From: Qipengyuania gaetbuli
GTDB lineage: Bacteria; Pseudomonadota; Alphaproteobacteria; Sphingomonadales; Sphingomonadaceae
DNA length: 64,000 bases
Reading direction: 5' to 3'
NCBI RefSeq assembly: GCF_020524765.1
Contig: NZ_JAIVLR010000001.1
Location: 1,116,001 to 1,180,000 of the forward strand
This document shows, piece after piece, positions 55,479 through 64,000 of the stretch (the first letter of the stretch is position 1; every line of letters starts with the position of its first letter). The notes under the pieces are model-generated. The model searched no databases, was not told where the DNA came from, and saw only the letters and a list, made by a program, of their open reading frames with translations. The position numbers were made by a program, and so were the translations under genes.

Positions 55479-56512
55479 CGGCGGGTCGCGATCTGCGCGA
55501 TGCTGGTGAGGCCCTGCGCGAGCAGCAGTTCCGAGCTTTGGCTGTTCGTCAGCAGGTCGCGGTGCAGTCGCGTCAGGCCGTGCGTCAGCCGGTCGAGTTT
55601 CGGACCGCGCCAGCGCTGGAGCTGTTCGGCAATGTCGCGCTCTTCCTTCCAGAAGATGCCGAGGCGGGCCTTCTGGCCCTTGTCGAGATCCTGGTAGCGC
55701 CGGTTGCCCAGCGCCGCCGAAATCCGCGCCAGCTGCGCCGCGCGACGCTCAAAGGCCAGCAGCGTGCCGACCGGGTTGAGGCCGATCTGCTTCATCCGGG
55801 CGATCTCGGGTCCGACGCGGTTGGCCTGACCGCCCAGCACGGCGTTGACGAGGCTGGCGAAGCCGTCCTCCTCGCTCGCCGCGCCGATCGCGTCGAGGTG
55901 CTCCATCGTCGCCGGCTTGGGCGACTGCGGCGAGGCATCGAGATAGGTCGCGAGCTTGGTCACCTCGCTCTGCGCCAGCCGGACGTCGAGATTGGCCGCG
56001 CGAGCAATTCGCTCGGCCACCGCACCGTCGAGCCGGATGCCCGACGCATCGCCCATGCCGCGAACGGCCTGCGTTACCGAACGCAGGTCCGGCGGGTAGA
56101 AAATGGCGACGACCGCGTCCTTGCGCTTTTCGAGCAGCTTGGCCGTGCGCGACTTGTCGGTGGCCGACGTCGCCACCACGATCACCGGACAGGCCTCGCC
56201 CGCGCCGGCTTCGCCGGTCTGGATCAGCGTCTGGAGCGCGTCATGCGCCTCGTCGCCGGCCACGCGGCACCAGATGTGACGCTTGTCGCCGAACAGCGAG
56301 GTGGAACGCGCCTCGTCGCCCAGCCGGGCGGGATCGGCCTTGAGGTCGGCGCCGGAAATTTCAACCCGCTCACCCGGCTCGGCCAGCATGGTCACGAGAT
56401 CGCTGGCAGCAGCGCTCGCCCCGGCCTCGTCTTGGCCGCAGAAGAAGAAGATGGCGCAATCCTGCGCGATGCCGCGTGCCTTGGCGGAAAATTCGTTGCC
56501 CCTGATCTTCAC
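55475..56512 (-). CDS. holA: DNA polymerase III subunit delta
   Basis: Clamp-loader subunit of 345 aa that opens the beta clamp. The N-terminal half contains IFFFCGQDEAGASA and EVTKLATYLDAS-type helices; the C-terminal part ends in the family pattern LDRLTHGLTRLHRDLLTNSQ. It overlaps lptE by 4 bp, the third gene of the conserved leuS-lptE-holA operon. Confidence 0.92.
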   Translation of the reverse strand: MKIRGNEFSAKARGIAQDCAIFFFCGQDEAGASAAASDLVTMLAEPGERVEISGADLKADPARLGDEARSTSLFGDKRHIWCRVAGDEAHDALQTLIQTGEAGAGEACPVIVVATSATDKSRTAKLLEKRKDAVVAIFYPPDLRSVTQAVRGMGDASGIRLDGAVAERIARAANLDVRLAQSEVTKLATYLDASPQSPKPATMEHLDAIGAASEEDGFASLVNAVLGGQANRVGPEIARMKQIGLNPVGTLLAFERRAAQLARISAALGNRRYQDLDKGQKARLGIFWKEERDIAEQLQRWRGPKLDRLTHGLTRLHRDLLTNSQSSELLLAQGLTSIAQIATRR

Positions 56513-56994
56513 TGCTGGCGCAGCGTCAGCGCCACGCGGGTGACGATCCTGTCGGCGATTTCGCGGGCGAGGTTTTCGAGCGCGGTCTGTTCGGCAGCGA
56601 TGGTCGCATACTCGCTCGACACCACGTCGATACCGGCATCGGCGCCTTCGGTCGCATCGAGGAGGATCTCGCCCGTGCTGGCATCGACCAGCTGGTAGCG
56701 GGCGCGCAGTGTGCGGCGTTCGCGGCTGACGGTATCGTCGGCAAGGATGCCAAGCGCTTCGAGATTGTCGTCGAGCCTGACGTCGAGCCGGTAGCGCGGC
56801 GTGCTGTCGCCGGCCGCGCCGAAACGGTCGTTCAGTTCGCCCCGTACCAGCCAGCCTGCCCGGCCCGCGATCGGCGGAACGTCGACGGCGGCAAGACCGC
56901 GCGCGACCTCGCCGCTGCCGCCGCCCACATACATGGGCGCCAGGCCGCAGGCGGACAGCGCGAGGCAGGCGAAAGTGGCGGCGAGAATGCGCAT
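56509..56994 (-). CDS. lptE: LPS assembly lipoprotein LptE
   Basis: Outer-membrane lipoprotein of 161 aa that plugs LptD. Lipobox LSAC with Cys16. The typical pattern follows: a short strand near PPIAGRAGWLVRGEL, then YRLDVRL, ARYQLVDASTGEIL and a C-terminal helix with LAREIADRIVTRVALTL. Position between leuS and holA supports the call. ATG shares one base with the leuS stop codon. Confidence 0.9.
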   Translation of the reverse strand: MRILAATFACLALSACGLAPMYVGGGSGEVARGLAAVDVPPIAGRAGWLVRGELNDRFGAAGDSTPRYRLDVRLDDNLEALGILADDTVSRERRTLRARYQLVDASTGEILLDATEGADAGIDVVSSEYATIAAEQTALENLAREIADRIVTRVALTLRQQ

Positions 56995-59507
56995 CAGGTG
57001 ACGATATTCACCAATCTGTCGGGCACGACAATGACCTTGCGTACTTCTGCCCCGTCGATCGAACGCTGCACCTTTTCGGACGCCAGCGCCATGGCCTCGA
57101 GGTCTTCCTTAGACGCCCCCTTTGGAGCGGTCAGCGTGTCGCGCAGCTTGCCCATGTGCTGGACGGCGATCGTAACTTCGTCCTCCACCAGCAGGGCGGG
57201 ATCGACGGCCGGCCATGCGGCATCGGCGACCATGCCGCCTTCGCCCAGCGCAGCCCACGCCTCTTCGGCGAGGTGCGGCATCATCGGGGCGACAAGCTGG
57301 ACCAGCGTGCGGATCGCCTGGCTGCGGCTGGCGGAGGCTTTCGCCTTCTCGACTGCGCCGGTCAGTTCGTAGATGCGCGCGACGGCCTTGTTGAAGCCCA
57401 GCGCCTCGATGTCCTGCGCCACGGCGGCGATGGTCTGGTGCGTCTTGCGATCAAGCGCCTTGTCCTCGCCCTCGGCTTGCGGCTCATAGGCCGAGAACAG
57501 GCGCCACAGGCGGTGGACGAAGCGCGAGCAACCCTCGATCCCCGCTTCCGACCACGGCAGGTCGCGTTCGGGCGGGCTGTCGGACAGCATGAACCAGCGG
57601 ACCGCATCGGCGCCGTAGGTGTCGATGATCGTGTCGGGGTCGACGACGTTCTTCTTCGACTTCGACATCTTGATGACGCGGCCGATCTCGACCTCGCTGC
57701 CGTCGTCCTTGAGCAGAGCGCGGTCGGCTTCGCGGCTGATCTCGTCGGGCGCGAAATAGACGGTCTTGCCGCCGTCCTTGCGGCTGTACGTCTCGTGCGT
57801 GACCATGCCCTGCGTGAACAGCGAGGCAAAGGGTTCCTTCACCTCGATCTGGCCCATGTGGGCAAGCGCGCGCATCCAGAAACGGGCGTACAATAGATGC
57901 AAGATCGCATGTTCGATCCCGCCGATGTACTGTTCGACCGGCATCCACTTGGCGACCTCTTCGGGATCGAAGGGTCGGTCAGCCGGCTGGCTGGCGAAGC
58001 GCAGGAAATACCATGAACTGTCGACGAAAGTGTCGAGCGTATCGGTCTCCCGCTCTGCCTTAGCGCCGCACTTGGGGCAATCGACATGCTTCCAGGTCGG
58101 GTGACGCAGCAGCGGGTTGCCGGGCGTCTGGAAATCGACGTCTTCCGGCAGGGTGATCGGCAGGCTGTCCTTGGGCGCGGGGACCACGCCGCAGGTGCCG
58201 CAATGGATGAAGGGGATCGGCGTCCCCCAGTAACGCTGGCGGCTGACGCCCCAGTCGCGCAGGCGCCAGACGGTCTTGCCCGTACCGCGACCCTCGGCCT
58301 CGATGCGGGCAATGATTTCGCGCTTCGCATCCTCGACATTCATGCCGTCGAGGAAGTCGGAGTTCACCAGTACGCCCTCGCCCGCTTCGGCCTCGCCCGC
58401 GAAGGGCTTGCCGGCATCCTCGGCGCTCGCCGCGACGACGCGCGGGATCGGCAGGCCGTACTTGGTCGCGAATTCGAAGTCGCGCTGGTCATGGCCCGGC
58501 ACGGCCATGATCGCACCGGTGCCGTAATCCATCAGCACGAAGTTCGCGATGTAGACCGGCAGGTCCGCGCCGGTGAACGGGTGCCTGGCCGTGATGCCCG
58601 TGTCGAAGCCCAGCTTTTCGGCGGTTTCGAGTTCGGCAGCGGTGGTCCCGCCCTTCTTGCATTCGGCGATGAAGGCGCGCGCCGCGTCGCTGTCGATACC
58701 CTGCGCGACCGGATGGTCGGCGGCGACCGCAACGAAGCTTGCCCCGAAGATCGTGTCAGGGCGGGTCGTGTAGACCGGCAGCTTCTCGCCGTTCGACAGG
58801 TCGAAGCTGAATTCGAGGCCCTTGGACTTGCCGATCCAGTTTTCCTGCATCAGCCGGACCTTGTCGGGCCAGTTCTCGAGGCTGCCGAGGCCTTCGAGCA
58901 GTTCTTCGGCGAAGTCGGTGATCTTGAGGAACCACTGGTTCAGCTTGCGCTTCTCGACGTCCGCGCCCGAACGCCAGCCCTTGCCGTCGATCACCTGTTC
59001 GTTGGCGAGCACGGTCATGTCGACCGGGTCCCAGTTGACCTCGCTTTCCTTGCGGTAGACGAGGCCCGCTTCGTACAGGTCGATGAAGAGCGCCTGTTCG
59101 TGGCCGTAATAGTCCGGCTCGCAGGTCGCCAGCTCGCGGCTCCAGTCGAGCGCGAAGCCGAGGCGCTTCAATTGTGCCTTCATGTGTTCGATATTCGCGC
59201 GGGTCCAGCCGCCCGGGTGGACGCCCTTTTCCATCGCGGCGTTTTCCGCTGGCATGCCGAAGGCGTCCCAGCCCATCGGGTGCAGGACCTCGTGCCCGGT
59301 CGCCTTCTTGTAGCGCGCCAGCACGTCACCCATGGTGTAGTTGCGCACGTGGCCGATGTGGATGCGCCCCGATGGATAGGGGAACATCTCCAGGACATAG
59401 CTCTTCGGCTTGTCGGAGTTGCTGTCGGCGCGGAAGGTCTGCGCGTCCTCCCACGCTGCTTGCCAGCGCGGGTCTGCGGACGTCGGATCGAAACGGGTAT
59501 CGCTCAT
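56994..59507 (-). CDS. leuS: Leucine-tRNA ligase
   Basis: Class I aminoacyl-tRNA synthetase of 837 aa from ATG 59507. The HIGH box is in [17 protein letters not shown] and the KMSKS box in [15 protein letters not shown]. The CP1 editing domain with [16 protein letters not shown] lies between, and a zinc-type CPKCGAK motif follows in the later insert. Essential. Forms an operon with lptE and holA, with the DUF3576 gene 46 bp upstream on the same strand. Confidence 0.97.
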   Translation of the reverse strand: MSDTRFDPTSADPRWQAAWEDAQTFRADSNSDKPKSYVLEMFPYPSGRIHIGHVRNYTMGDVLARYKKATGHEVLHPMGWDAFGMPAENAAMEKGVHPGGWTRANIEHMKAQLKRLGFALDWSRELATCEPDYYGHEQALFIDLYEAGLVYRKESEVNWDPVDMTVLANEQVIDGKGWRSGADVEKRKLNQWFLKITDFAEELLEGLGSLENWPDKVRLMQENWIGKSKGLEFSFDLSNGEKLPVYTTRPDTIFGASFVAVAADHPVAQGIDSDAARAFIAECKKGGTTAAELETAEKLGFDTGITARHPFTGADLPVYIANFVLMDYGTGAIMAVPGHDQRDFEFATKYGLPIPRVVAASAEDAGKPFAGEAEAGEGVLVNSDFLDGMNVEDAKREIIARIEAEGRGTGKTVWRLRDWGVSRQRYWGTPIPFIHCGTCGVVPAPKDSLPITLPEDVDFQTPGNPLLRHPTWKHVDCPKCGAKAERETDTLDTFVDSSWYFLRFASQPADRPFDPEEVAKWMPVEQYIGGIEHAILHLLYARFWMRALAHMGQIEVKEPFASLFTQGMVTHETYSRKDGGKTVYFAPDEISREADRALLKDDGSEVEIGRVIKMSKSKKNVVDPDTIIDTYGADAVRWFMLSDSPPERDLPWSEAGIEGCSRFVHRLWRLFSAYEPQAEGEDKALDRKTHQTIAAVAQDIEALGFNKAVARIYELTGAVEKAKASASRSQAIRTLVQLVAPMMPHLAEEAWAALGEGGMVADAAWPAVDPALLVEDEVTIAVQHMGKLRDTLTAPKGASKEDLEAMALASEKVQRSIDGAEVRKVIVVPDRLVNIVT

Positions 59508-59553
59508 GCCCGAAGCCCTTAGGCAATTCGGGCGTAAATGGAACCCGTCAGAA

Positions 59554-60003
59554 TCAGTTGGCGATCGCCTGGCGGCGCAGTTCGCGGGCCTTGGTGAGGA
59601 TGATGTCCTCCAGGCGCTGGACCGTGGCGGCCTGCACCGGTGCATCGACCCAGTTGCCGGCCTGGTTGACCTGGCGGCTGGCGGCGACGCGCAGGGCATC
59701 GGCGCGCAAGTCGCGGTCGAGGATAGTGACGGTCATCTTGACGCGTTCGCCCGGATTGCTCGGGTTGGCGTACCAGTCGGTGACGATCACGCCGCCGGCG
59801 CTGTCGGCCTGGAGCAGCGGGGCGAAGCTGACGGTCTCGAGCGAGGCGCGCCAGAGATAGGAGTTCACGCCGATGGTCGAAACCTGCGAGGCAGCCAGGT
59901 CCGCGCGCGGGCGTTCACCGCCGCCGCAAGCGGCCAGCGCCAGGGTGGCGACCGCAAGGCCGGCGATGGCGGCGGGGCGACGGAAGCTGCGCGTGATGGT
60001 CAT
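59554..60003 (-). CDS. DUF3576 lipoprotein
   Basis: Protein of 149 aa with a lipoprotein signal ([12 protein letters not shown], Cys26). The mature part matches DUF3576: [39 protein letters not shown], and the C-terminal [17 protein letters not shown]. Periplasmic or membrane-attached, function unknown. It is widespread just ahead of leuS in alphaproteobacteria, likely part of the envelope-biogenesis operon. Confidence 0.9.
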   Translation of the reverse strand: MTITRSFRRPAAIAGLAVATLALAACGGGERPRADLAASQVSTIGVNSYLWRASLETVSFAPLLQADSAGGVIVTDWYANPSNPGERVKMTVTILDRDLRADALRVAASRQVNQAGNWVDAPVQAATVQRLEDIILTKARELRRQAIAN

Positions 60004-60315
60004 GAACGATCCTTGAGAGAAACTGTGTTGGTCGGCTCTATAAAGCCTGAGCGCTTGCGGGCAAGCACCGGCTTGGCCGCATAGGCACCGCCAGGCCGTG
60101 AATATGTGCTGAATTGTGCGGCTATTTGTGGAGAGGGGGCAACACCTTTACCCCATTGCCGGCCCATGCTGTGGAAAAGCTTGGCAAGGCGCGCCTGCGA
60201 GTCCTAGTCTCTTGGGTTCACAGGCGAGTCGCACGCACGATCCGCCGTTCGGGAACGGTTAAGTCGCAGTCTGCTTCAATAGCAGGCTGACCTTGACGAA
60301 GAGGATAGAGTTCCA
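60004..60315. other. Divergent intergenic region
   Basis: A 312 bp spacer between the DUF3576 operon and the exported protein gene to the right, holding promoters for both. A stem, CAGTCTGCT (60267-60275) with AGCAGGCTG (60281-60289), lies 27 bp before the ATG of the right gene and would be in its 5' leader. No promoter is certain and no gene is seen. Confidence 0.4.
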
Positions 60316-61071
60316 ATGGCCGACAGGCATGACAGCAAAGGCAAGAACCGGCTCGCTCCGGTCGTGCTGACGGCTGCCGTCCTTGCGCTGGCCATTCCCG
60401 GCGCCGGCCTCGCGGTCGTCTCCGGCTCGCCCGAAGCTGCTCCCGAATCGATGGAATTCGTGCCCTTCACGCCGGCCGGCGTCGATCCGGAACTGGCCGC
60501 GCGTGTCGCGGCGGTGATCGGGGAAGACGCGCTGCGTTTCACCCCGGCCAGCAAGCCGCGCAACCTTCGCGAACGCACCGTCAATTTCGCCGTCCGCGTG
60601 GACAAGAACCTCGCTTCGTCGATTTCGGGCCGCTCGCCGCGCGATACGATCGCCAGCGTGGTCGCCGCCGACGGTGCCTCGCCGCTTGCGGCGACGCGCT
60701 ACAATCTCGGCGTTGCGCGCGGCTACCAGAGCTTCACGCAGCCGACCCGCTCGGCCGCGACGGTCCCGAACGGCATTCGCGATATCGCCATGCCCGACCT
60801 GTCGACCTATCGCGGCGATACGCAGGATGCGCCGAGCCGGTTCCAGTCGCGCATCGCGCTTGAACAGCAGGGCCGCGCAGGTGCATCGCCGCGCACCCTC
60901 GAAGGCGCCGGCTCGCAGCAACTCGACCTCGGCGGCTCCTACAGCCTCAGCCGCAATCTCGACGTGACGGCAGGCGTCCGCCTGTCGCAGGATCGCGACC
61001 GTCTCGCCCCGCTGACCAATGGCGTGGAAGACGACCAGGCCGTCTACGTGGGCACGCAGATCCGCTTCTGA
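60316..61071 (+). CDS. Exported protein of unknown function
   Basis: Protein of 251 aa not assigned to a family. An N-terminal hydrophobic segment (VVLTAAVLALAIPGAGLAVV, after a basic tail) directs export or anchoring. The middle includes basic-aromatic stretches (TVNFAVRVDKNLASSIS). The last 50 residues alternate like membrane beta strands (LDLGGSYSLSRNLDVTAGVRLS, YVGTQIRF) and end in Phe, as outer-membrane proteins do. That pattern suggests an outer-membrane-linked protein, by inference. GAGGA lies about 11 bases before the ATG. Confidence 0.7.
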   Translation: MADRHDSKGKNRLAPVVLTAAVLALAIPGAGLAVVSGSPEAAPESMEFVPFTPAGVDPELAARVAAVIGEDALRFTPASKPRNLRERTVNFAVRVDKNLASSISGRSPRDTIASVVAADGASPLAATRYNLGVARGYQSFTQPTRSAATVPNGIRDIAMPDLSTYRGDTQDAPSRFQSRIALEQQGRAGASPRTLEGAGSQQLDLGGSYSLSRNLDVTAGVRLSQDRDRLAPLTNGVEDDQAVYVGTQIRF

Positions 61072-61205
61072 CGCGCGCCTTCGCAGGCACTTTCCCGAAC
61101 GAATACGATTGAACGGCTCCGACCAAAGGCGGATTGCCTTTACCTCGTCACATCCGCACGCCTATGCCTTGAGCGAACGCTACGGAAAGCTTGGGAGAAT
61201 CGACA

Positions 61206-61931
61206 ATGGGACGAGTTGCCATCGTAACCGGGGGCACGCGCGGCATCGGGCGCGCAATCTGCGAACGCCTGCGTGACGAACGCGGCTGCACGGTCGTCGC
61301 CAACTATGCCGGCAATGACGATGCCGCACGTCGCTTCACCGAGGAAACGGGCATCCCGACGGTCAAGTTCGACGTGGGCGATTACGAAGCCGTGCAGGAA
61401 GCCTGCAAGAAGGTCGAGGAAGAACACGGCCCGATCGATATCGTGGTCAACAACGCCGGCATCACGCGTGACGGCACGCTGCTCAAGATGAGCTACGAGG
61501 ACTGGGACGCCGTCATGCGCACCAATCTGGGCGGCTGCTTCAACATGGCCAAGGCCACCTTCGCCGGGATGAAGGAGCGCGGCTGGGGCCGGATCATCAA
61601 CATCGGTTCGATCAACGGGCAGGCCGGCCAGTACGGCCAGGTCAACTATGCCGCCGCCAAGAGCGGCATCCACGGCTTCACCAAGGCGCTGGCACAGGAA
61701 GGCGCGCGCTTCGGCATCACCGTGAATGCAATCGCTCCGGGCTACATCGACACCGACATGGTCGCCGCAGTGCCCGAACCGGTGCTGGAAAAGATCGTCG
61801 CCAAGATCCCGGTCGGCCGCCTCGGCAAGGCCAGCGAGATCGCCCGCGGGGTCAGCTTCCTGGCATCGGAACATGCCGAATTCGTCACCGGCTCGACCAT
61901 GAGCATCAACGGCGGCCAGCACATGTACTGA
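61206..61931 (+). CDS. phaB: Acetoacetyl-CoA reductase
   Basis: NADPH-dependent short-chain dehydrogenase of 241 aa that makes (R)-3-hydroxybutyryl-CoA for polyhydroxybutyrate. TGGTRGIG cofactor loop (8-15), NNAG, and catalytic Ser135, Tyr148 and Lys152. The NGQAGQYGQVNYAAAKSG stretch is the mark of PhaB rather than FabG. Start at ATG 61206 with GGGAGA upstream. No phaC or phaA is adjacent; the thiolase at 39-40 kb is unlinked. Confidence 0.92.
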   Translation: MGRVAIVTGGTRGIGRAICERLRDERGCTVVANYAGNDDAARRFTEETGIPTVKFDVGDYEAVQEACKKVEEEHGPIDIVVNNAGITRDGTLLKMSYEDWDAVMRTNLGGCFNMAKATFAGMKERGWGRIINIGSINGQAGQYGQVNYAAAKSGIHGFTKALAQEGARFGITVNAIAPGYIDTDMVAAVPEPVLEKIVAKIPVGRLGKASEIARGVSFLASEHAEFVTGSTMSINGGQHMY

Positions 61932-61950
61932 TCCGCGGGCGAGTGTACTG

Positions 61951-62721
61951 CTACTCGATCTCGTAGTCCTTCACGATGAAACCCGTTCCGTCGCGCACAA
62001 GGGTGATCTTTTCGTAGGTCCCTTGCAGGCGTTCGAAATCGGTGAGGAAGCGGACGATCCATTGGTCGCGGCCGTTACTTTCCATGATGTCGATCCGGTG
62101 CGTATCGCGGCTCAGGGCCTTGCCGAATTGCTGCCGCCTTTCGGCAAGCGCATTCCATGCGGCGAAATTCGGGTCGGTCCGATTGGAAGTGGCCGTCAGG
62201 TCGAATTCGTCCTTGTCTGCCACCTCCAGCATGACGAGGGCAGCGCGCTCGGCTGATTCCAGCCTTTCACGCATCGCCGGGCCCACGGCCTTCCCGGGGC
62301 TTTCTTCGGCTACAGCGGCTGGAGGAACAATGGGCGGAGCATCTGGCGTCGGTGTCTGAAGGGCGAGCATGGCGGCTAGGATGATGGACATTAGGGCAAC
62401 TCCGATCAGTATGGTTCGATTTTGCCTCGGACGGTCATCGCCCGAAACTGCCCCAGCATCGGCGGATGCCTCTATCGACGCATCCCCCAAATGCTTGTGT
62501 CCCAGCATTTCGGCCATGCCGCCCTCGTCTTCCAGCAGCAGCCGCGCGGCCTCCTTGCTGCTGGTGACTTCCAGCTTGCGCCGCGCACCGCGCAGGCGCT
62601 CGTTGATCGTGTGGACGGAAAGGTCGAGTTCGCGTGCGCTGGACTTTGCGTCGTGGCCGCGCAGGATGAGGCGCAGGGCCTCCTTTTCCTTGTCGGTCAG
62701 GGCGTCGAGGGTGCGCGTCAT
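61951..62721 (-). CDS. LuxR-type regulator with membrane span and DUF4019-like domain
   Basis: Protein of 256 aa. N-terminal LuxR-type HTH (LTDKEKEALRLILRGHDAKS, SVHTINERLRGARRKL, about residues 7-60). One membrane span lies at about 103-122 (TILIGVALMSIILAAMLAL). The periplasmic C-terminal domain (AWNALAERRQQFGKALSRD, then RFLTDFERLQGTYEKITLVRD) looks like DUF4019. This is a one-component, membrane-bound regulator that would sense an envelope signal directly. Convergent with phaB with a 19 bp gap. Confidence 0.85.
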   Translation of the reverse strand: MTRTLDALTDKEKEALRLILRGHDAKSSARELDLSVHTINERLRGARRKLEVTSSKEAARLLLEDEGGMAEMLGHKHLGDASIEASADAGAVSGDDRPRQNRTILIGVALMSIILAAMLALQTPTPDAPPIVPPAAVAEESPGKAVGPAMRERLESAERAALVMLEVADKDEFDLTATSNRTDPNFAAWNALAERRQQFGKALSRDTHRIDIMESNGRDQWIVRFLTDFERLQGTYEKITLVRDGTGFIVKDYEIE

Positions 62722-62805
62722 CACGCACTTACTAGGCGAGGCACCGCTGCAGGCTACCCCAAAAAATTCGTGCGGCCGCGGGCACAGTCGTTATATCAGT
62801 GACTT

Positions 62806-63087
62806 ATGGAGACGCCTTACCACCCGCCCAAGAAGTACTCCGTCCGCATCGAAGGGCATCGGACTTCCGTCAGCCTGGAGCCGGTGTTCTGGGACCTCTT
62901 GCGCCGGGCCGCGGCGCGCAGGGGCCTTGCCGTGAACACGCTGGTCGCCAGCATCGATGCCGAGCGGATCCGCAGTGACACGCCTCCAGGGCTTGCAGGT
63001 GCGATACGCGTCTGGCTGGCCACGCACGAATTGCAGCCGGCAAGCATAGGGGGCGACAGGATCGCTCCTGCCGCCCCCGAAGACTGA
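62806..63087 (+). CDS. Ribbon-helix-helix domain protein
   Basis: Protein of 93 aa that is almost wholly a ribbon-helix-helix DNA-binding domain of the RHH_4 type. The strand KKYSVRIEGHRTSVSLE is followed by helix FWDLLRRAAARRGLAVNTLVASID. A short tail with RIRSDTPPGLAGAIRVWL follows. Common near other small regulators in sphingomonads; target unknown. Divergent from the LuxR-type gene. Confidence 0.85.
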   Translation: METPYHPPKKYSVRIEGHRTSVSLEPVFWDLLRRAAARRGLAVNTLVASIDAERIRSDTPPGLAGAIRVWLATHELQPASIGGDRIAPAAPED

Positions 63088-63102
63088 GGTCCGTCGGGAC
63101 CT
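63087..63102. terminator. Small hairpin between convergent genes
   Basis: AGGTCC (63087-63092), loop GTCG, GGACCT (63097-63102). It overlaps both stop-codon regions of the RHH gene and the small protein gene and could act as a weak two-way terminator. It is short and has no clear T tract. Confidence 0.35.
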
Positions 63103-63328
63103 AGTATTTCGCCGTGGCGTCGCTCGCCGGAAAAGTCTCGTCGAGAGCTTCGTCGGTCTTGCTCATGCGGTCGCCGACCGTTGCGGTCGATTCTGCGCCT
63201 GCGTTGCGGAACGCGCCTGCCGGTTCACCGGCTGCAAAGGCCACGCCGCCGCGTTCCTTCTGGTTCTTCTCGTAATATTTGTACCCGGCATAACCGAGCG
63301 CGCCGAGTGCTGCGAGCTTGAGGATCAT
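63101..63328 (-). CDS. Small protein with N-terminal membrane segment, unknown
   Basis: Protein of 75 aa: a hydrophobic start (ILKLAALGALGYAGYKYY), then a basic-polar stretch (EKNQKERGG) and an acidic Ser/Thr-rich tail ending LDETFPASDATAKY. AAGGAAGG lies just before the ATG. Similar small proteins occur in sphingomonads; function unknown. Confidence 0.65.
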   Translation of the reverse strand: MILKLAALGALGYAGYKYYEKNQKERGGVAFAAGEPAGAFRNAGAESTATVGDRMSKTDEALDETFPASDATAKY

Positions 63329-63399
63329 GATGCCTTCCTTTCCAATGGGTTCGTCGAAAGCTCAACGAACCGCATTCGGGAAAGGTCCGGCCCAGCCAC

Positions 63400-64000
<601 letters not shown>

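Overview
The window is a 64 kb stretch of GC-rich bacterial chromosome, densely packed with genes on both strands. Gene content and order point to an alphaproteobacterium of the order Sphingomonadales, most likely the Erythrobacteraceae (Erythrobacter, Qipengyuania or Altererythrobacter type). This placement is inferred from gene order and protein style, not from a search. Signs for it are the leuS-lptE-holA run, rnd-lptC-lptA, metX-metW, ftsE-ftsX-ydcF-plsC, DUF3576 and DUF4126 proteins, a LOV-domain photoreceptor beside an HWE histidine kinase, and exosortase-A-associated glycan genes. I see no insertion sequence, phage, CRISPR array or plasmid gene. Almost all genes look like stable housekeeping chromosome.

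Layout. 1-9.8 kb: NAD synthesis (nadB), a PilZ protein, an alpha/beta hydrolase, serine deaminase (sdaA), an exported M20 peptidase, gyrB and an AI-2E-type permease. 9.7-18.9 kb: an exported protein with a possible permuted papain fold, putA, a coupled mtnP-glpD pair, and a TTG-started PEP-carboxylase-like protein whose catalytic motifs have diverged. 18.9-26.5 kb: an FAD-dependent lactone-oxidase-like enzyme, a membrane patatin, and a signalling cluster. That cluster is a short LOV protein, a CheB-CheR-PAS-HWE kinase fusion and a single-domain response regulator. 26.5-30.6 kb: an ECF sigma/anti-sigma operon surrounded by three genes for exported proteins, one of them a subtilisin-like protease. 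Four copies of one promoter-like motif, GGATnAA-N14-(C/G)CGTTT, lie in front of all four transcription units. 30.6-38.5 kb: tRNA-Leu(GAG), a zinc-ribbon DUF3426 protein, ftsE-ftsX-ydcF-plsC, hisC-tyrC and metX-metW. 38.5-44.7 kb: DUF4126, thiolase, MaoC hydratase, and exosortase-associated O-ligase and glycosyltransferase genes. 44.7-54.3 kb: gltB-gltD, a WYL-like protein, ung, rnd, lptC and lptA. 54.3-64 kb: a family-5 nucleotidyltransferase, the DUF3576-leuS-lptE-holA operon, an uncharacterised exported protein, phaB, a LuxR-type membrane regulator, an RHH protein, a small protein and the 3' part of murA.

How the parts work together. Envelope biogenesis recurs: LptC, LptA and LptE, FtsEX, PlsC, YdcF, MurA and the exosortase-linked polysaccharide enzymes. 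Amino-acid and nitrogen metabolism forms a second theme: GltBD, HisC-TyrC, MetXW, SdaA, PutA, MtnP and NadB. Environmental sensing is the third: the LOV/HWE/receiver cluster and the ECF system.

The two observations I rate highest are the local ECF regulon with a fully overlapping divergent promoter pair, and the LOV / CheB-CheR-PAS-HWE kinase / receiver cluster. The diverged PEP-carboxylase homologue is the most interesting enzyme question. Most start sites were chosen from ribosome-binding-site spacing and family starts; where I moved a start this is stated.
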